The notes: generated by a model not told the origin, from the letters alone. Numbered from the stretch's first letter, positions 1-13,605 are shown. The stretch: DNA of 64,000 bases from Paralithodes platypus (GCA_032716605.1 CM064502.1:40832507-40896506); one strand, 5' to 3'. Program-made: numbers and translations.

Positions 1-1
1 T

Positions 2-3000
2 GATGAACAATTGCCACCTGGTTTGACCGTTGATCAAATATTAGAACTAGCCAGAATAAAAGCAAACACCGACTTAGAACTAGCCAGAATAAATACCGAA
101 GAAGCCAGAATAAATGCCGAAGCAAAGACCGAACAAGCCAGACTAAATGCCAGTGCAACGACCGAACAATGTGAATATCAATATCGTACGGCTCAACTAA
201 ATGTCAATACAAATGCTCCCGAAATTGCTCCCCCTCTGGGATTGACTATGACTAGTGTCATTCCACCTTTCACTGAGGATAATGTGCAGGATTTCTTTGT
301 TTTGTTTGAGGAAGTTGCTGGAGGTATGAAGTGGACAAGAGATCAATGGCCTTTTATGTTACAAACTGTTTTGACAGGGCAGGCTCGAGCCACGTATTTG
401 TCAGAAGTAGCAGAAGTTAGGCAGGATTATGACAATCTCAAAGAAGCTATCCTAAAAACCTATCAATTGCAGCCTGAGGCTTACAGGCAATCTTTCCGTA
501 AAAACCAGAAGAAAGTAGAAGAAACCCATAAGGTATTTGCCAGGACCATGACTAAAACTTTCAATCATTGGGTCAAGAGTAAGAAAGTCACAAGCTACAA
601 CGATCTGAAGGAGTTGGTCCTGTTAGAAAATTTCCTATGGAAAATTGATTCTTCTGTATCCTATCATTTAAAGGGGAAAAAGGTAGATTGTCTTGCTGAC
701 GCCGCTGACATGGCTGACACATACGTGCTCAACAACAAATTTCGTGGAAAGAAGCCCTACGATAATTCTAGTTGTAATTTTAAGTATCCCAATCACAAAT
801 CTGACCGACCCCGTCACAAGCCTATAACGTCTTCCCCAGCTAGCCAAAATAGAATTGTTCCCCCAACAAAAAATGCGACTCAGGGCAATGGTAACAGAGG
901 TGGGCCCCAAACTAATAGTAATGCTCAAAGAGGGAACGTTCCCGTATCCCCTAAAGTATGTACTTTTTGTGGCAAGAGAGGCCACCTAGCTTATCAGTGC
1001 TGGGCCAAGGAGAGAACCGAGAAATCGGGGCAGACAGTTGCCGCCGTATCTCAAACTCCATATGTGCCTGTAATGCAGGACTCCCGACAGAAGGAGTACC
1101 TAGCACCAAAAGTTCCTTTAATGCAGGACTCCCGACAGAAGGAGTACCTAGCAGCTAACGTAAATCATCTAGACAGGGGTGTAGTAGCATGTGTGGTGCA
1201 ACCCACTAGGGTTAAGCCAATAATAATTTCACCATCAGTGCAGGACAGTTACCGTCCCTTTATTTCATCTGGCAACGTGAGATTAAATGGTTGTATGCAT
1301 GAGGTAAAAATTCTGAGAGACACAGGTTCTACTAGCACCCTCATGGTGAATCCTTACACTGAGTGCCCACCTGGCGAACCAGTTGTAATGAGAGGTGATG
1401 GAGGCCTGTTTTATGCATACTTGGTAAAAGGCGAAATTGAATGTGAGTTACTACAGGGTGAGGCCACCATAGCTTTGTGTAGGTCCCAAGATATCCCTGT
1501 GCCTGGGGTAACACTCCTTTTGGGGAATGATGTAGCAGGTGAGAAGGTCCGACCAGACCCCATTTTGTCACTTTCCCCTGTTAACGAGCCACTAACCGGT
1601 GAGCTCGAAAAGGAGATGCCAACAGTTTTCCCTGTGTGTGCTGTCACACGTTCAATGTCTCAAGTAGCAGTTCCCTCAGACAGAAATGTACCGAATGTAA
1701 GAGTTGATGAAAGGGATGATGAGAGTGTGAATGATGCTCCAACTGTGCCTGATGATGTGACTGAGGTGGATTTATCCGACACCTTTATGGCTCCTCTTGA
1801 CCCTAACGATGACCATGAAACCCCTCCAAATTGTCCTAGTGGCCTGGTAGAGCTAAAGAGAGATGATCGTGAATGCAAGGAGTTAGCTGCCAGGTCCGTG
1901 AGTGAAGAGGAATGTGAGAAGGAGGGTGGTGAATGTTTCTACCTCAAAGGAGGAGTATTGTGGCGAAGATGGAGACCGCCACACAGACCAATCGATGACG
2001 GGGCTTGGGACATCCATCAAGTAGTAGTCCCCAAACCTTGTCGTAGAGATATCATGGAAATGGCACATGGTATACCATTGGCAGGACACCTAGGTGTGAG
2101 AAAAACTCTAGACAGAATCAGAGCCCACTTTTACTGGCCAGGAATGCGTGCAGATGTAGTGGAGTGTTGTAGAGTGTGTCACACTTGCCAGATGACAGGA
2201 AAACCCAATCAGAAGGTGCCTGTACATCCTCTGGTGCCCTTGCCCGTTTTCGAGAATCCTTTTACTCGGGTGGTAGTGGACATTGTAGGCCCATTGCCTA
2301 AGACTTCCCAAGGTAACATTTATTTATTAACTATCATGGACATGGCAACTCGCTACCCAGAGGCTATACCCTTAAGGACAACCTCTGCTCCAACTGTCAT
2401 AAAGGAACTGCTCAAATTCTTCACCAGAATGGGTTTCCCCCATGAGGTGCAAAGTGATCAAGAAACTAATTTTACCTCTAACATTTTCCAGCAGTCCCTG
2501 AAGGAGTTGGGTATCGAGCATGTAAATTCTAGCACCTACCACCCAGAGAGTCAAGGGGTTCTCGAACGATATCATCAGACATTAAAGGGAATGTTACGTA
2601 AGTATTGTACAGAGACCGGAGTTGAGTGGGATAAGGGGGTACCTTTTCTTTTATTTGCTACTCGTGAGGTTCCAACTGAATCCCTGGATTTTTCCCCTAA
2701 TGAGCTAGTTTTCGGTCACCAGGTAAGAGGTCCTTTGCAACTATTGCAGGATAGCCTAGTTGGCCAGGAGGGGAACCAAAACCTCCTCAAGTATGTTCCA
2801 GATTTCAAAACCCGGCTGAGATCCTCATGTGAGTTTGCCGCTCAAAACTTGACAGTGGCTAAAAGCTCCATGAAGAAATGGTATGACAGAAAAGCCTGTG
2901 AGAGGGAGTTTCAGCCCGGTGATGAGGTTTTGGTCCTGCTCCCCCTTTTTGGCCAACCTTTATCTGCCAAGTTCAGGGGCCCATATAAGATCATTCGGAG

Positions 3001-3691
3001 GGTGAGCATTACCGATTATCTGGTAACTACCCCAGACAGGAGAAAGCCCACGCAAGTATTCCATATAAATATGTTGAAGCCCTACCATAGGTCCCCTGAT
3101 TCCTCTCCTCCAGATTCTCCCACTGTGGCAGTGAATGTCAGGACCTGTGAGCAGCCTGGTGCGGACAAAGTCTTCAGTTCTCTTACTGACCCGCAACAGA
3201 CTGTTCCAGAGCCTAAAGGTATCCATGCAGACTTTGACTTGTCATGTAGCCTATCCAACTTTCAGTATAATTCAGTGGCTTTGAGGGAATTACCATCTAA
3301 ACTATGTCATCTTCCCTCTGATCAAGCGAACCAACTAATCTCTGTTTTATCTCAGTCTCCCAGTGTGTTCCGGGATACTCCAGGGCTCACTTCTTTGGCC
3401 GTGCACGACATCGACGTAGGGGATGCAACTCCCATTAAACTATCCCCCTACCGTGTCTCGCCACAACGCAGGAGTATACTGCAGGTCGAGCTTGACTTAA
3501 TTTTTTCAAACCAGCTGATCACAAGGGCCTTAAGCCAGTGGAGTAGTCCGGTCATACTTGTGCCAAAGCCAGACGGGAGCCATAGGTTTTGTAGGGTCTA
3601 TAGGCAAGTCAATGCTGTCACAAAGAACGATACCTACCCACTGCCACGGATCAAAGATTGCATTTACCGGGTTGGCCTCATACAGCAGTAA
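2..3691 (+). pseudogene. Gag-protease-integrase-RT polyprotein, partial at both ends
   Basis: One open frame of about 1,229 codons runs from the window edge; the real start lies upstream. Numbering from nt 11: an N-terminal helical stretch of repeated ELARIN/EARIN-like units (about 10-60), a Gag core (about 80-250), a CCHC knuckle CTFCGKRGHLAYQC (317-330), protease DTGS (437-440), integrase HHCC finger (about 685-731), and the catalytic core with D757, D816 and E852 in D(35)E spacing. A GPY/F module (near 990) follows, then the N-terminal RT with LVPKPDGS (about 1,170). The frame stops just after the first RT motif, where the sequence degenerates. Integrase lies upstream of RT, as in Ty1/copia and the Gmr1-like Ty3 group. 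Gag, protease and integrase look undamaged. Confidence 0.92.
1064..1153 (+). repeat. Two-copy 48-bp in-frame tandem duplication after the Gag zinc knuckle
   Basis: Units start at 1,064 and 1,112 and encode VPVMQDSRQKEYLA and VPLMQDSRQKEYLA, separated by PK. The period is 48 bp (16 codons), so the frame is preserved. Only one or two differences are visible, suggesting a fairly recent duplication in the Gag-protease linker. Confidence 0.85.
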
Positions 3692-3981
3692 GTTTCATTT
3701 AATGAGAGGATTTCGGCAATTAGCTCTCCCTTGTAGCGAGGTAAATATCATGCTTTTGTAGTGCGCTGTCAAGCCTTCAGCTGTGAGATAATGCCTTGCA
3801 GTTCGAATAAACGCTCCAGCTACGTTCCTGCTATGTTCTGATGTGGTACCTGGAGACGTTGCCTACTTTGGGTGATATCCTTATTATATCCTCATTATAA
3901 TCTTGCTGTTGCCAATCTGGTGGTGAATCTATTTATGTATTATGTTTAATATTATGTACTATACTCCTTAAACTCTTTTCT
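3692..3981 (+). pseudogene. Scrambled reverse-transcriptase remnant
   Basis: Short pieces in shifting frames still resemble the RT palm: KFHLMRGFRQLALP matches the family KIDLVKGYWQVPL motif, and INAPATF matches NAPATFQ. Stops and frameshifts separate them. Only about 290 bp lie between the broken frame and the purine tract, whereas an intact RT plus RNase H needs over 1 kb, so a large deletion has removed the rest. Confidence 0.7.
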
Positions 3982-3991
3982 AGGGGGGAGG
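3982..3991 (+). promoter_or_regulatory. Polypurine tract before the 3' LTR
   Basis: The run AGGGGGGAGG is followed by TC and then TGACATACGG. The same purine-tract-then-TG arrangement precedes the LTRs of the other three Ty3 elements here, supporting its role as plus-strand primer. Confidence 0.75.
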
Positions 3992-3993
3992 TC

Positions 3994-4640
3994 TGACATA
4001 CGGAGCCCTGTATGTTAATTTAAGAGTTAGAATTAGAGTTGAAGGAGCCAAACTACCCCAACGGTGAAGCAGACTAGCGAGCGAACCATGCGAGTGGGGG
4101 AAACTGGCTCGCCCGCATACCTGCAAACTACCCTTCACACCTGTGTGCGTCATATGGGACCCTGCAAACTACCTCGATGACCGATGCTATGACGTATGAT
4201 CGACGCCAGGAGCTGTGAGTGGACCAGACACCTGTTATGCGACTCGAGGAGCTATGATTGGAGCAGGCACCAACCCCCGCCTCCTGATTCGTTCCTACAC
4301 CATCATTGTTTGGTATATAAGACCCGAGTTGTGGGCATTCAAAGCAGTCTCATTTGGAGTTGGGGAAGGTGAACTTGCAGCTGGAGGAAGACGGGGTGAA
4401 GTATTATAATGGGATTGTGACTGTCAGTCAGATTATATAAATGTGTGTTAAGTGTGTTCGGTGTAAACACTTATGTTATGTTGGTTAGTGAGATATGTGA
4501 TTGGGAATTAACGTGAACACTACTATTATGTGTTTAACTATTTGATTGCGAATTAACGTTAACGCTACTATTTATGTACTTAACTATTTGATTGGGAATT
4601 AACGTTAACGCTATTATTATGTACTTAACTATTTTAGTTG
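3994..4640 (+). repeat. 3' LTR of the first Ty3/Gypsy element, end not located
   Basis: The LTR starts with TGACATACGG directly after the polypurine tract. A TATA-like TATATAAG at 4,314-4,321 is a plausible U3 promoter, with transcription expected about 25-30 bp downstream. I could not find a CA terminus or a second LTR copy, so the end given is arbitrary. Confidence 0.6.
4499..4634 (+). repeat. Three tandem 45-46-bp units
   Basis: Units begin at 4,499, 4,544 and 4,590. Each starts GATTGSGAATTAACGT and ends TTTAACTATTT or TTAACTATTT. They differ at a few positions. They lie in the presumed LTR of the first Ty3 element and each contains a TTAACGT-type motif. Confidence 0.85.
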
Positions 4641-6778
4641 ACTAACTTGTGGACTAAAGCAACTCTTTAAGTAATTGGGTTAAGATGAAAGTAATACTAT
4701 TGTTTTATATTAATACTTACGAGTTCTTTCATTTTCTTTGAATTAAGCTTACATTGCTTAATGGTGCGTACGGTGATGCTATTGTCTCGTATTAGTAATA
4801 TCGCCTTAGACTAACATGGCTGTGTTAATATTACTTATAGTGATTTCCTAAGCTGAAGAAAATTCTTTTGCTTCAAAATATTATATTTTGCTTTTCATAT
4901 TATTTGAGTGAGACCTGAATCGAATCTATGAAACGATCCTGTAACTTTATTTACTCATAATCAAACCTCAATGTTACGTGGTTAAGAAATACATTTAACT
5001 ATTAATTAAATATATATCTAACTGTTTATGTGACTTTGATATTACTCCTGATGATAATAATAATATAATACTATTAACGTAAGACAAGAACCAAGAATAA
5101 TTACATTAAATATAAATAAAAGGACATAGAAGAAAACTATCTATTCATTTCAAAAAGGGTAAGAGACAGAAATATTCTTACTTTAATATTTATCTTTCAA
5201 GACTTTTTATAAAATTAATAGTCCTTCTTTAGCTATAACTTATTCGGTTCATAACCATAGCCTACTAAGCTTCGGTTAAATAATAATTCTTTATAAATAC
5301 TACATGACTTTAATTAGTTTCAGTATTTTTCATAATTAAAGAGTATCAGTCAATAAAGGATACTAAGTCCTAAGATCCAAAAGGAAAGGAAGCAACAACA
5401 GGAAATTATTTTATTAGATTTTACTTTTGTTTTGCCTTCAGCTGACTGATACCTTAATATATATCTCTGTGCTATCTAGATTCATCAAGTTAACCACTTG
5501 AGGATCAAGATACGTAACACTATATACACCAGTTCTCGTACTAGTTGTTTTGTTGTTGTTGTTGCTGTTCCCCAAGCTGCCTGGCCGAACAGCCCCAAGG
5601 CCCCAAGCAAGGCCAAGGCCATAACCGAGCGCCCCCACAGAACCCTCCCTGCCGACCACAATAAAGCCTGGGTGACCGAGTGACCGAAGCCACTCCATGG
5701 CGGGGAGCTGGGGAGGGTGAGGAAACTCCCGGGAAACCAAAGCCCCACCCAGGGCCCTGTGCCCCTCAGCAATTATGAAGAGAAAGTTGAGGGGCAAAGG
5801 AAAAATGTGACGCTTTGGCTTCCAATCTTGGTAGATTGGGAGGTCAATCCACGGAAGAGATGCCGTCACTTAAGATCTAGAAAATATATAAGTAAAAGGT
5901 ACAGTCAGAGTAAGCTATGGGTATGGCAGAGATCGCTCAGATCTCACTCTGATAGACCAGCCCATCACCAATCTCGTACTAGTACCACATAGTAGCTAAG
6001 CGAACCAAATCAACCTCTTTCCATGCCAATTGAATAAATAAGAGTTTATAATTATCTATGCGTGTTTATTGTGTTTATTACAACCTGATTGAGTACATAA
6101 TTGTGAATAAGAACGTGTTCGATGTGTCCCGGTTGAGAATTTATTGAGTCTAAAAGTCCATAGTTGGATTTGAGTAAAGACCATAACGAAGATAAGTTGT
6201 ATTACAACCTGGCATAACATTTAGCATACAGTTTGTTATAATATTATGCAAAAAAGCTGTGTCAACTGTATCACGAAATCGCGGAATTTGCAAAATTTGA
6301 CAATTCCTGGAGTTATATATACCGGTATATATATATATATTGAACATTGTCAAAAGAAATAATTGATCATGCTATTGAACGTTTATGCTTGGAATGAGCA
6401 AACACTAGGTCCTATATTAATGTAACACCCAGCTGTAATTGGTATAAATCCTACATGTTATTGTTTCATTAGGGTGGCATTCATAGCTTCAGTTACAGTA
6501 GTTATTGTCAGTGTGCCTATAAATCTGTTTGGTTAGAGCCAATGTAAAATTTAACAAAAACGAACTGAAGATTCTATTAATTTCTTACGTTCTCAAATCC
6601 CCAATTAGTATAAACTAAACTAAAAGTACAAGCACTAACATTGCAGAAGCCTACTTTCAAACCACACACACACACACATTCCTAACATCATCATTCACTG
6701 ACCGTTCTATTACGTGCAGAATGATGGACGTAAGATTAGGAGTGAAGTGGAACTAGTTTTTCGGGACATATTTCTTCC
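4641..6778. other. Non-coding stretch, no gene recognised
   Basis: AT-rich sequence containing one GC-richer island at about 5,560-5,780. Open frames over the island are short, overlap on both strands and contain no recognisable motif. Part of this stretch may still belong to the upstream LTR. Confidence 0.5.
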
Positions 6779-6994
6779 TTACCCCTTCAGCACCATGACG
6801 TCTTTTTACCTTTGATTCTGGTTAAAATTAGATGATTTTATGGAGTCTAAGAAGGACCTTTGTTATTTAGAGGGTTTATGGAGACTGTATTTACTCATTT
6901 CAGCCACAGAGGTAGATTAAAAACGAAAGAAAATAGTCTAATGTTAACCAGAGTATGATAACAAAAAAATACGTATCGGGGGTGAAGGGGTTAA
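6779..6994. mobile_element. TTAA-flanked palindromic MITE, copy A
   Basis: This 216-bp element starts TTACCCCTTCAG (one TTAA base changed) and ends GGTGAAGGGGTTAA. It contains the family core TTAGATGATTTTATGGAGTCTAAGAAGGAC and is an imperfect fold-back. It is the most diverged of the five copies. TTAA plus CCCYTT ends fit non-autonomous piggyBac-type elements. Confidence 0.75.
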
Positions 6995-9900
6995 GCCGGG
7001 CAGCGGCAATTTCCACTTGGTAAATTAAACTTAGATTGAAAATATATGCGTATTATATTTTGTGTACTATCAACCAGAAACATTAGAAGAGAGATAGGAA
7101 ACTCCCTATGCCTTCCATTAACAAAAATTATACCATAGAGAGCGGTGTCTGGCATCGATTTGAGGCGGCAATGCCATTAGTGTTTGGATACAGTACTAAT
7201 ATTGCTGAACAAAATCTAGGGGATTTGTCTACATACTTCACACAGCTACTGTATTCAATATTGATAGTTTACTATAGGCTAAGCAACCCTCCGATCCTTA
7301 CGCATTTTACTAAATGTCAGAATCACCACCATTATAATTATAACGTAACACAATGATAGAACCATCGTTTGTTCCATTTGAATATATTTACGACCGTAAG
7401 TGTTGCATTATCTCTACTAAGTCTATTACTGTACTATGATATATACAATACTAGGCCTCTAGTCTGGTCGAAACTAAATTTTCGCAGTAATATGATTATC
7501 AAACGTTGCTCAGGTTGATTCTACGCATTTGAATATGGCATTTACAAAGATTTGTTTTATTCATAAATGACTGTAAGAGGAGTGAAAACATTGAAATCAA
7601 TTTGAAATGTTACTATAAGGATATTCAAAATTAACTGCGAAAACATAATTTCGACTTACAAAGTATGTATTGTAGTGACCAATGAAATAACATATTCATA
7701 TAAAACGACCAGTAATATTATATTGAAATTGAGTTGGTTTACATAAGAGCATTGTGATAATGTTATAATTTATGCACCTAATTAAATTAACCTATATTAT
7801 ATCAATAGTGTGGTTAGGTAATAACCAAAGCTTTGGTGATTAGGCTATCTTTATATTTGGTCCAGTTAAGAGAATAAATTAGCCTATGATTCATTTCCTC
7901 GCTTGGACCAATTGAAATGAACCACAACAATTTTTTTATAATTCCTTATAATGTGTGTAATGGGAATACATAATCACGAAACATACCCTAAACAGCTGTG
8001 GGCACACATCTATATTTATTTATTACTTTACAACCCACAAGAGACTGCATTATTATTCTATAAATTGCGTGTAACACATCTTTAAAAGTAGTGTCATGTT
8101 GGAGCTCTATTATAACATGGTTAAGGATAATAACACAATACATAAGTTTTCTATTTATATAGATTAGATTAGGCCTATGGAAATATAATGTATGAACACT
8201 CCTCAGCTAAATACTGGATGCCCCTGTGGCACAAATCCACAAGTTATAACGATCTGTGGATTAAAAACGAAAGAGTATTAGGTAAACATGGATAATCTTA
8301 ATACAGAGCAGTGATATATCAGAAATATTACTGAAAACTGTCAGATAACATACGTCGCTATGTCTGAGTATTTCACAATTAACCTAATGTTTACATTACC
8401 TACCTTCACCAAAATACTATCTACCTTTCACTTATTTATGGGAAACTAATATTATAGGGTCTTTGGTTTCTTCATATATAAATCCAAGAGAGGGCCTTGG
8501 TTTTCGTTGGGACATAAGGACCAGTATTAACCTAGGGAGCGCGCCTATGGCCTGTGACAAACTTAGTTATATACGAATTTATTACCCAATATTCGGACAT
8601 AATTCGTTATATCTACCATATGAAGCATAATTTATTTTCCATGAGCACTTATTTAATTAATATGATGAACATATGAACCTTGTAGAGTAATAAAATAAGT
8701 GGGGAAACATTTGGGTGGTAACAAATGTAAATGTTCGCCGCCCGGTAGTATCCTCAGGCGGGAGGCGGTGAGAAATATATCCTCCCTTCTCGAGCTCTCT
8801 AGTTATACTGAGGCGAGTTATATAAGGTCTCTTGTGTAACTCCCTTGTGCTACGTAACAGCGGGAGAACAATTCGCGCGAAAAATGACCAATAAATGAAC
8901 ATAAGAGGAAAAATAGGCGATAATTGAGGGGGAGGGGGGCGTGATAAACATATGCATGAGTGGTAGGAAGTACTAGAGGAATTGTCACCTAATGACATAT
9001 TCCTTTTTTTTTTAGAGCTCATGGGGCAGTTTTTTAGGGTTTTTTCATGGTCTTGCTTCTGTGAGGCCTATCGCATTCGCTATACACATACTATGAGTTC
9101 TATTGCACTTATCGGGTTAATACCTCTCTCAGGCGAGATAATGGAAAACATAACTGACAACCAACATTAGCCTTACCTCCATGAGTCCGTCTCCTGCAAT
9201 GAGACTTATTTAATGGTTGCTATTTACTGCAACGGTTGTTATTTATAAGCATTAATTTTGTCATCATCCAACATAATTTATCAAAACATTTACGATATCT
9301 AATATATTTGGAAAGACAAACTCCTGTGTGTGCATTTCAAGCTCAAAAGTTAAGCACAGCCGAATTATATAGCTAAGCTGATGACATGCAGACGATGCAG
9401 ATCGACACTAGCGCCATCAAGTGTATGGGCCCGGCGTGAGCTCAACAACAACAAAAAAAGTGCGAAAATAAGGCATCTGAAAAGGCAAATTGGCCATTTT
9501 AAGGTATCACTATTCTTGCTCGCCTTCCCCTCATGGGTATCCATACTCGTTGCTATCGACGACAACAGTTCGTTCCCCCAACCTGCCACTGTAAATCCGA
9601 ATCACCTGGGGTTCGAAAAAACGAAGCCTTTAGTGCGTGTAAATGGCATTTCTTTCAGATGCTTCATTTATCGACCCCCAGGTGCTTGTTGTGGGAACGA
9701 ACTTTTGTTGTTGTTAGTAAATATTCTGAATACTTAGATAATAAGTTTGGCTACACTATTAGTTGTAACTATTATTATTATTTGTATTATTATTATTATT
9801 AATATTATTATTATATAATTATATTATCCTCTGGAAGAGAGGACACCTACGATGTATACGCATGGGGAAGACCATTTGAAACAGAGATATCTATGCAATT

Positions 9901-10061
9901 CTGATATTTTTTGTTTGTGGTTAGAAGATAATTATAGGCTATTAGAAGGGCTTTCCTGTTTTGCTATTTTGGCTTCCTTCTGGCTCAGGCGACACAAAGG
10001 AATTATTCACTGCAAGTCCGTGAAATGCAGTGGGTATGTAGTTATAGTATAATATACTAAC
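6995..10061. other. Non-coding stretch, no gene recognised
   Basis: AT-rich, with short open frames that show no domain or splice pattern. A purine-rich and GC-richer patch lies at 8,700-8,950. An imperfect inverted repeat (AGTTCGTTCCC near 9,565 against GGGAACGAACTT near 9,692) might be the rest of a small fold-back element. An ATT microsatellite occupies about 9,768-9,826. Confidence 0.45.
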
Positions 10062-10527
10062 AGGGGTACCCGGCGTTGCCCGGGTACTACCACCACTACT
10101 ACTACCATAATCACCATCATCAATCACTACTACCACAATCATCACAATACTACTACTACCATAATCACCGGTCTCGACCTCCCTGTGCCTCATTAAACGG
10201 CGACCTCGATTTCGGCCACTAAATGACCTCCGATTTTGGATCTGACCTCATCCGTACCCCCATTTTGGGAGGCTGCGAACAACTTTCGTTCCATACACCT
10301 TTTTGATTGGAGGCCTCCTTCTGCCCCAAACGGCCATTTGTTCATTTTTTTTTTTTTTCAATTTCGGCCTCGAAACGACCTCCGATCGTGGCCTCGCCCC
10401 CTCTATGACCTGACCCAGGTCAATTGACACCCACATGCAAAGTTTCAGCTCCCCAGGTCCAAAACTGCGGCCGCCTATTAAGAACGCACAGACAAACAGA
10501 CACACGAACTGATTTAATAATATAGAT
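10062..10527 (+). repeat. RTE-type or SINE 3'-end-like repeat
   Basis: The stretch opens with the palindromic GTACCCGGCGTTGCCCGGGTAC and closes with ACAGACAAACAGACAC followed by TTTAATAATATAGATT. Between them lies CATGCAAAGTTTCAGC. This layout resembles the 3' ends of RTE-clade LINEs and their SINE partners common in arthropods; the assignment comes from motif memory, not comparison. An ACT/ACC triplet repeat (about 10,083-10,170) sits inside. Confidence 0.5.
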
Positions 10528-13134
10528 TCAACCATATTGTTACATTTATCATAGATGGTCGACGTTTTTTGTTTACGCCAAATGGCCCCAATCTCTAAGG
10601 GGTAGCCCACTTCCCTTACGTACAGTAAGCCTACCTCTGTAAGAGGTTTTAAGTATAGTATCTCATAACAAAATTGTTATCCGTAGCACATTTTGATATA
10701 ATATTATGCTACCTTATTTCCCTGTCAAGGGGTATTTTCCACCAAACTCTTTAATTAAGAAAGCCTTCCATATATCTACACCAGCTGGAAACATGCTTAA
10801 GACGTCTACAAACAGTATCGTATCGTCTTGTTCATCTGAAGATATGTAAAAGAGGATCGTCAATTTGTTTTACGATATGACATGAATAAAGGTTTTCATC
10901 TCTGCTGGCCCCAAACCATTCCAGACTAACTGGTAACACTCTTCGAGCGACTGTTTGAACACAATAAGGTTAGTTACAACATGATGAGCAAGGTGAAAGC
11001 TCACACCTGATCTTGGTCTTGTGATTTCAGCGTATATACTGTCCTGGGTGGCACAGAAATCGGTTACCCACATGGTAGAAATTGTCAACGATGCCTATTT
11101 ATGCTGTTGTGTAGTCAAGCGTTAGGCTACTTTGTTCGTACTGTAATTGTTTTGTTTTAATTATATATATCTTTACATCCGTTATATACAGTACATTGCC
11201 TTTAAAAATACCCCATGAAACGCATAATAGGTAGTAGAAGCTACTGGTATTATTTAAGTTGCAATACAAATAAACTTTTATGAGTAATAATATAAACTGA
11301 ATTGCGTGCAAAACAGCACCATGTGCTTGATAGGTATGGTTACCATTAAGTAAAATGTGTCTATGGTCATTCTTAATTGCCATGTGATTTTGTATATTTA
11401 CTTTGCTAACTTGTGGATGTAGTAAATAAGCGCTGAAACGAATATTTTGTATACCCCTTGTCGATACTATCAAATAAGTGATTTAAAAAAATTAACATCA
11501 GTTCACTGATATGTGGATAACATATTACGAAGTTAACATGATCTCCGTTTATTAATATTATTATTATTATTATTTGTATTGTTATTATTATCTTTATTAT
11601 TATAATTATTATAAGTATTATTATATACTGTATATATATATAACCAACTGTAAATATTAATATAACTGGTAAAGGTTTATACCATGCTCCAGCAGACATT
11701 CCCAAAGTGATAAACGAGCGACAGTGATCACCATTGGTATTGATATGGTTTGATGAGTAAGTAGGTCGGCGATTATCACACCGAGAGATGAATGAGTGTG
11801 ATTAGCCTTGCTCAAGGACGTATCCTTCATCACTGTCAACAGATAAATAGCTAAATGGACAGATACATATTAAATATACATAGAGTGAAGAGTGATTCTT
11901 TGGATTATTCCTAGAATATATTCCTAGAATATATATATGCTACCAAATTATTACTTATTGCACATGGAATATTGATGTTCTGGTGTAAAGTAACTTAAGA
12001 AAATACAAAACATAGCCAATGGAAACCTATTTACTAAGTGTACAAAGTTCCTTGTAAACAACAGCTAACAAACTCCTCTTGTTTTATGAGCCTGTTCCTT
12101 GTGACAAATATACTGGCTGCTACTGTGACTCTCGTCTGGCGTGTCTCTCCATAAACTTCAGGACAGTCTCACAAGTGGCTCAATGATTTAACTTTTAGTT
12201 CGGTGCAGGGATAACCTTTCTATTTTATTTGTTTTTGCGCAACTTGTGACTCGCGAAGGAGAGAGTTTTTGTTAATATTAATGATAATATTAACTATTAG
12301 GCTTATGTTTATGGTAGCGCACAATATTGCTTCGTTAAATGAGAGAGATGCCTTTAGGTGGTATTATCGGATGGACCAATTATTGTAAACGTGTATCCAA
12401 TTAAGGCACATAAACATAAAGTATACTTCGTCATACTAAATAATGACAATGCATCCCTTTATCATGATTGTATGCTTGCTGTTATGTGAATTTGTGTTCA
12501 CATGTGTATGGTTGCATATGTATATAATAATATGTGCATAACTATACAGCATACTGTATGTATGTGTAAAAGTGTAAACTTATGTACATATCCATGCATG
12601 TGTGTGTATATGCATGTATGTATTAATATCTAAAGTTATTGGTTTTGTCATGTAATGTTTAGTTTTTTCTCCCTTTCGCCACGTTTGTCCTCATTATTAT
12701 TGCTGTACTTCTCACTTATCTGCTTGTTCTTCCTCTGTTTGCTCTTCTTTCCTACTTTACTCCAGCCATCTGGTCTGGTCTGGTCTGGAACGACAACCTG
12801 GTACAGAATGGGTTCAATTTTACCAAATCAATTAGTTTTGGATACCATACGGATACTATTTGGGACGCTAGTTGCCGCGACGCTCCTCTCTGTAACATTG
12901 CCCTTCGGAGCTCGTGTGGGCGTGAATTACCTAGTGTACAATTAGTGTACAGGTGCTACAGTATATCATACAAGCTACCATAGATTGCCTTCCAAACCAG
13001 ACGTCACAAATGTTCACTTATTGAAAGTTTCTATTTACTGCTAGGACAAAAGAGGTATATGGTATGTGAAGACTAATCATCCGTTTCTTGGTACCCCGGA
13101 ATAACACCCGAACAAAGTTGTGAAAACCAATGAG
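10528..13134. other. Non-coding stretch, no gene recognised
   Basis: AT-rich sequence with an ATT/TAT microsatellite at about 11,557-11,640. No domain, splice pattern or long repeat was seen. Open frames are short and low-complexity. Confidence 0.5.
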
Positions 13135-13349
13135 TTAACCCCTTCAGTGCCGGCAAAAAAAAATTAATTATAGTCTGGCAACTTTTAGACGGTTTTATTC
13201 AGCTTAAGAAGGATGCCTACCCGTTACAAAATTACAGACTATCTCAATTAATCCTTTTAGTTACCACATATCCGTCCTAAGCTTCATCAAATCACCTAAA
13301 TGCAGCAGAAATATAAACCATAAGACGTCGTCGGTACTGTAAGGGTTAA
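13135..13349. mobile_element. TTAA-flanked palindromic MITE, copy B
   Basis: Exactly 215 bp including perfect TTAA at both ends (13,135-13,138 and 13,346-13,349). The termini are TTAACCCCTTCAGTGCCGG and, read from the other side, GTTAACCCTTACAGTACCGA. The interior carries AGACGGTTTTATTCAGCTTAAGAAGG and, inverted, CCGTCCTAAGCTTCATCAAATC. Copy D has the same length. Confidence 0.85.
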
Positions 13350-13605
13350 CTATTGCAAAATATGTTACCGTGATAACTTGTAAAAAGACAAAGTAACATT
13401 TACTTAGGTTATCAAATGACGAATTCATAGATATCACACTACCAATGAGCACCAATAATAGGCTTATTTTGATAAATTGGCAATCAACTTGTAAATTTAA
13501 TGTTGAAGCTGACTCTACAAGAACTGACAGGGCAAGCCAGGCGCAGGTCAGAACGTCAATTACTTATGTAAATCCCGCGCTGGAAACACCCATTAATATC
13601 AGAGA

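Larger units (their letters stand above)
1..4640 (+). mobile_element. Ty3/Gypsy retrotransposon, 5' part outside window, integrase before reverse transcriptase
   Basis: The element enters the window already inside its gag frame, so its 5' LTR and primer site are not visible. The visible order is gag, CCHC knuckle, aspartic protease, integrase, GPY/F module, then the beginning of reverse transcriptase, a purine tract and the start of a 3' LTR. Most of the RT and all of the RNase H are missing or scrambled between 3,692 and 3,981, so this copy is not autonomous. The right-hand limit is a guess: the LTR start is clear but its end was not found, and the two related elements in this window have LTRs of about 1.8-1.9 kb. 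Confidence 0.9.

Noticed and set aside
5438..5992. Protein-coding gene over the GC-rich island
   Set aside because: Overlapping frames exist on both strands, with low-complexity content and no domain, splice signal or conserved motif.
8657..9022. 121-codon minus-strand frame
   Set aside because: No recognisable domain; composition looks like translated non-coding DNA.
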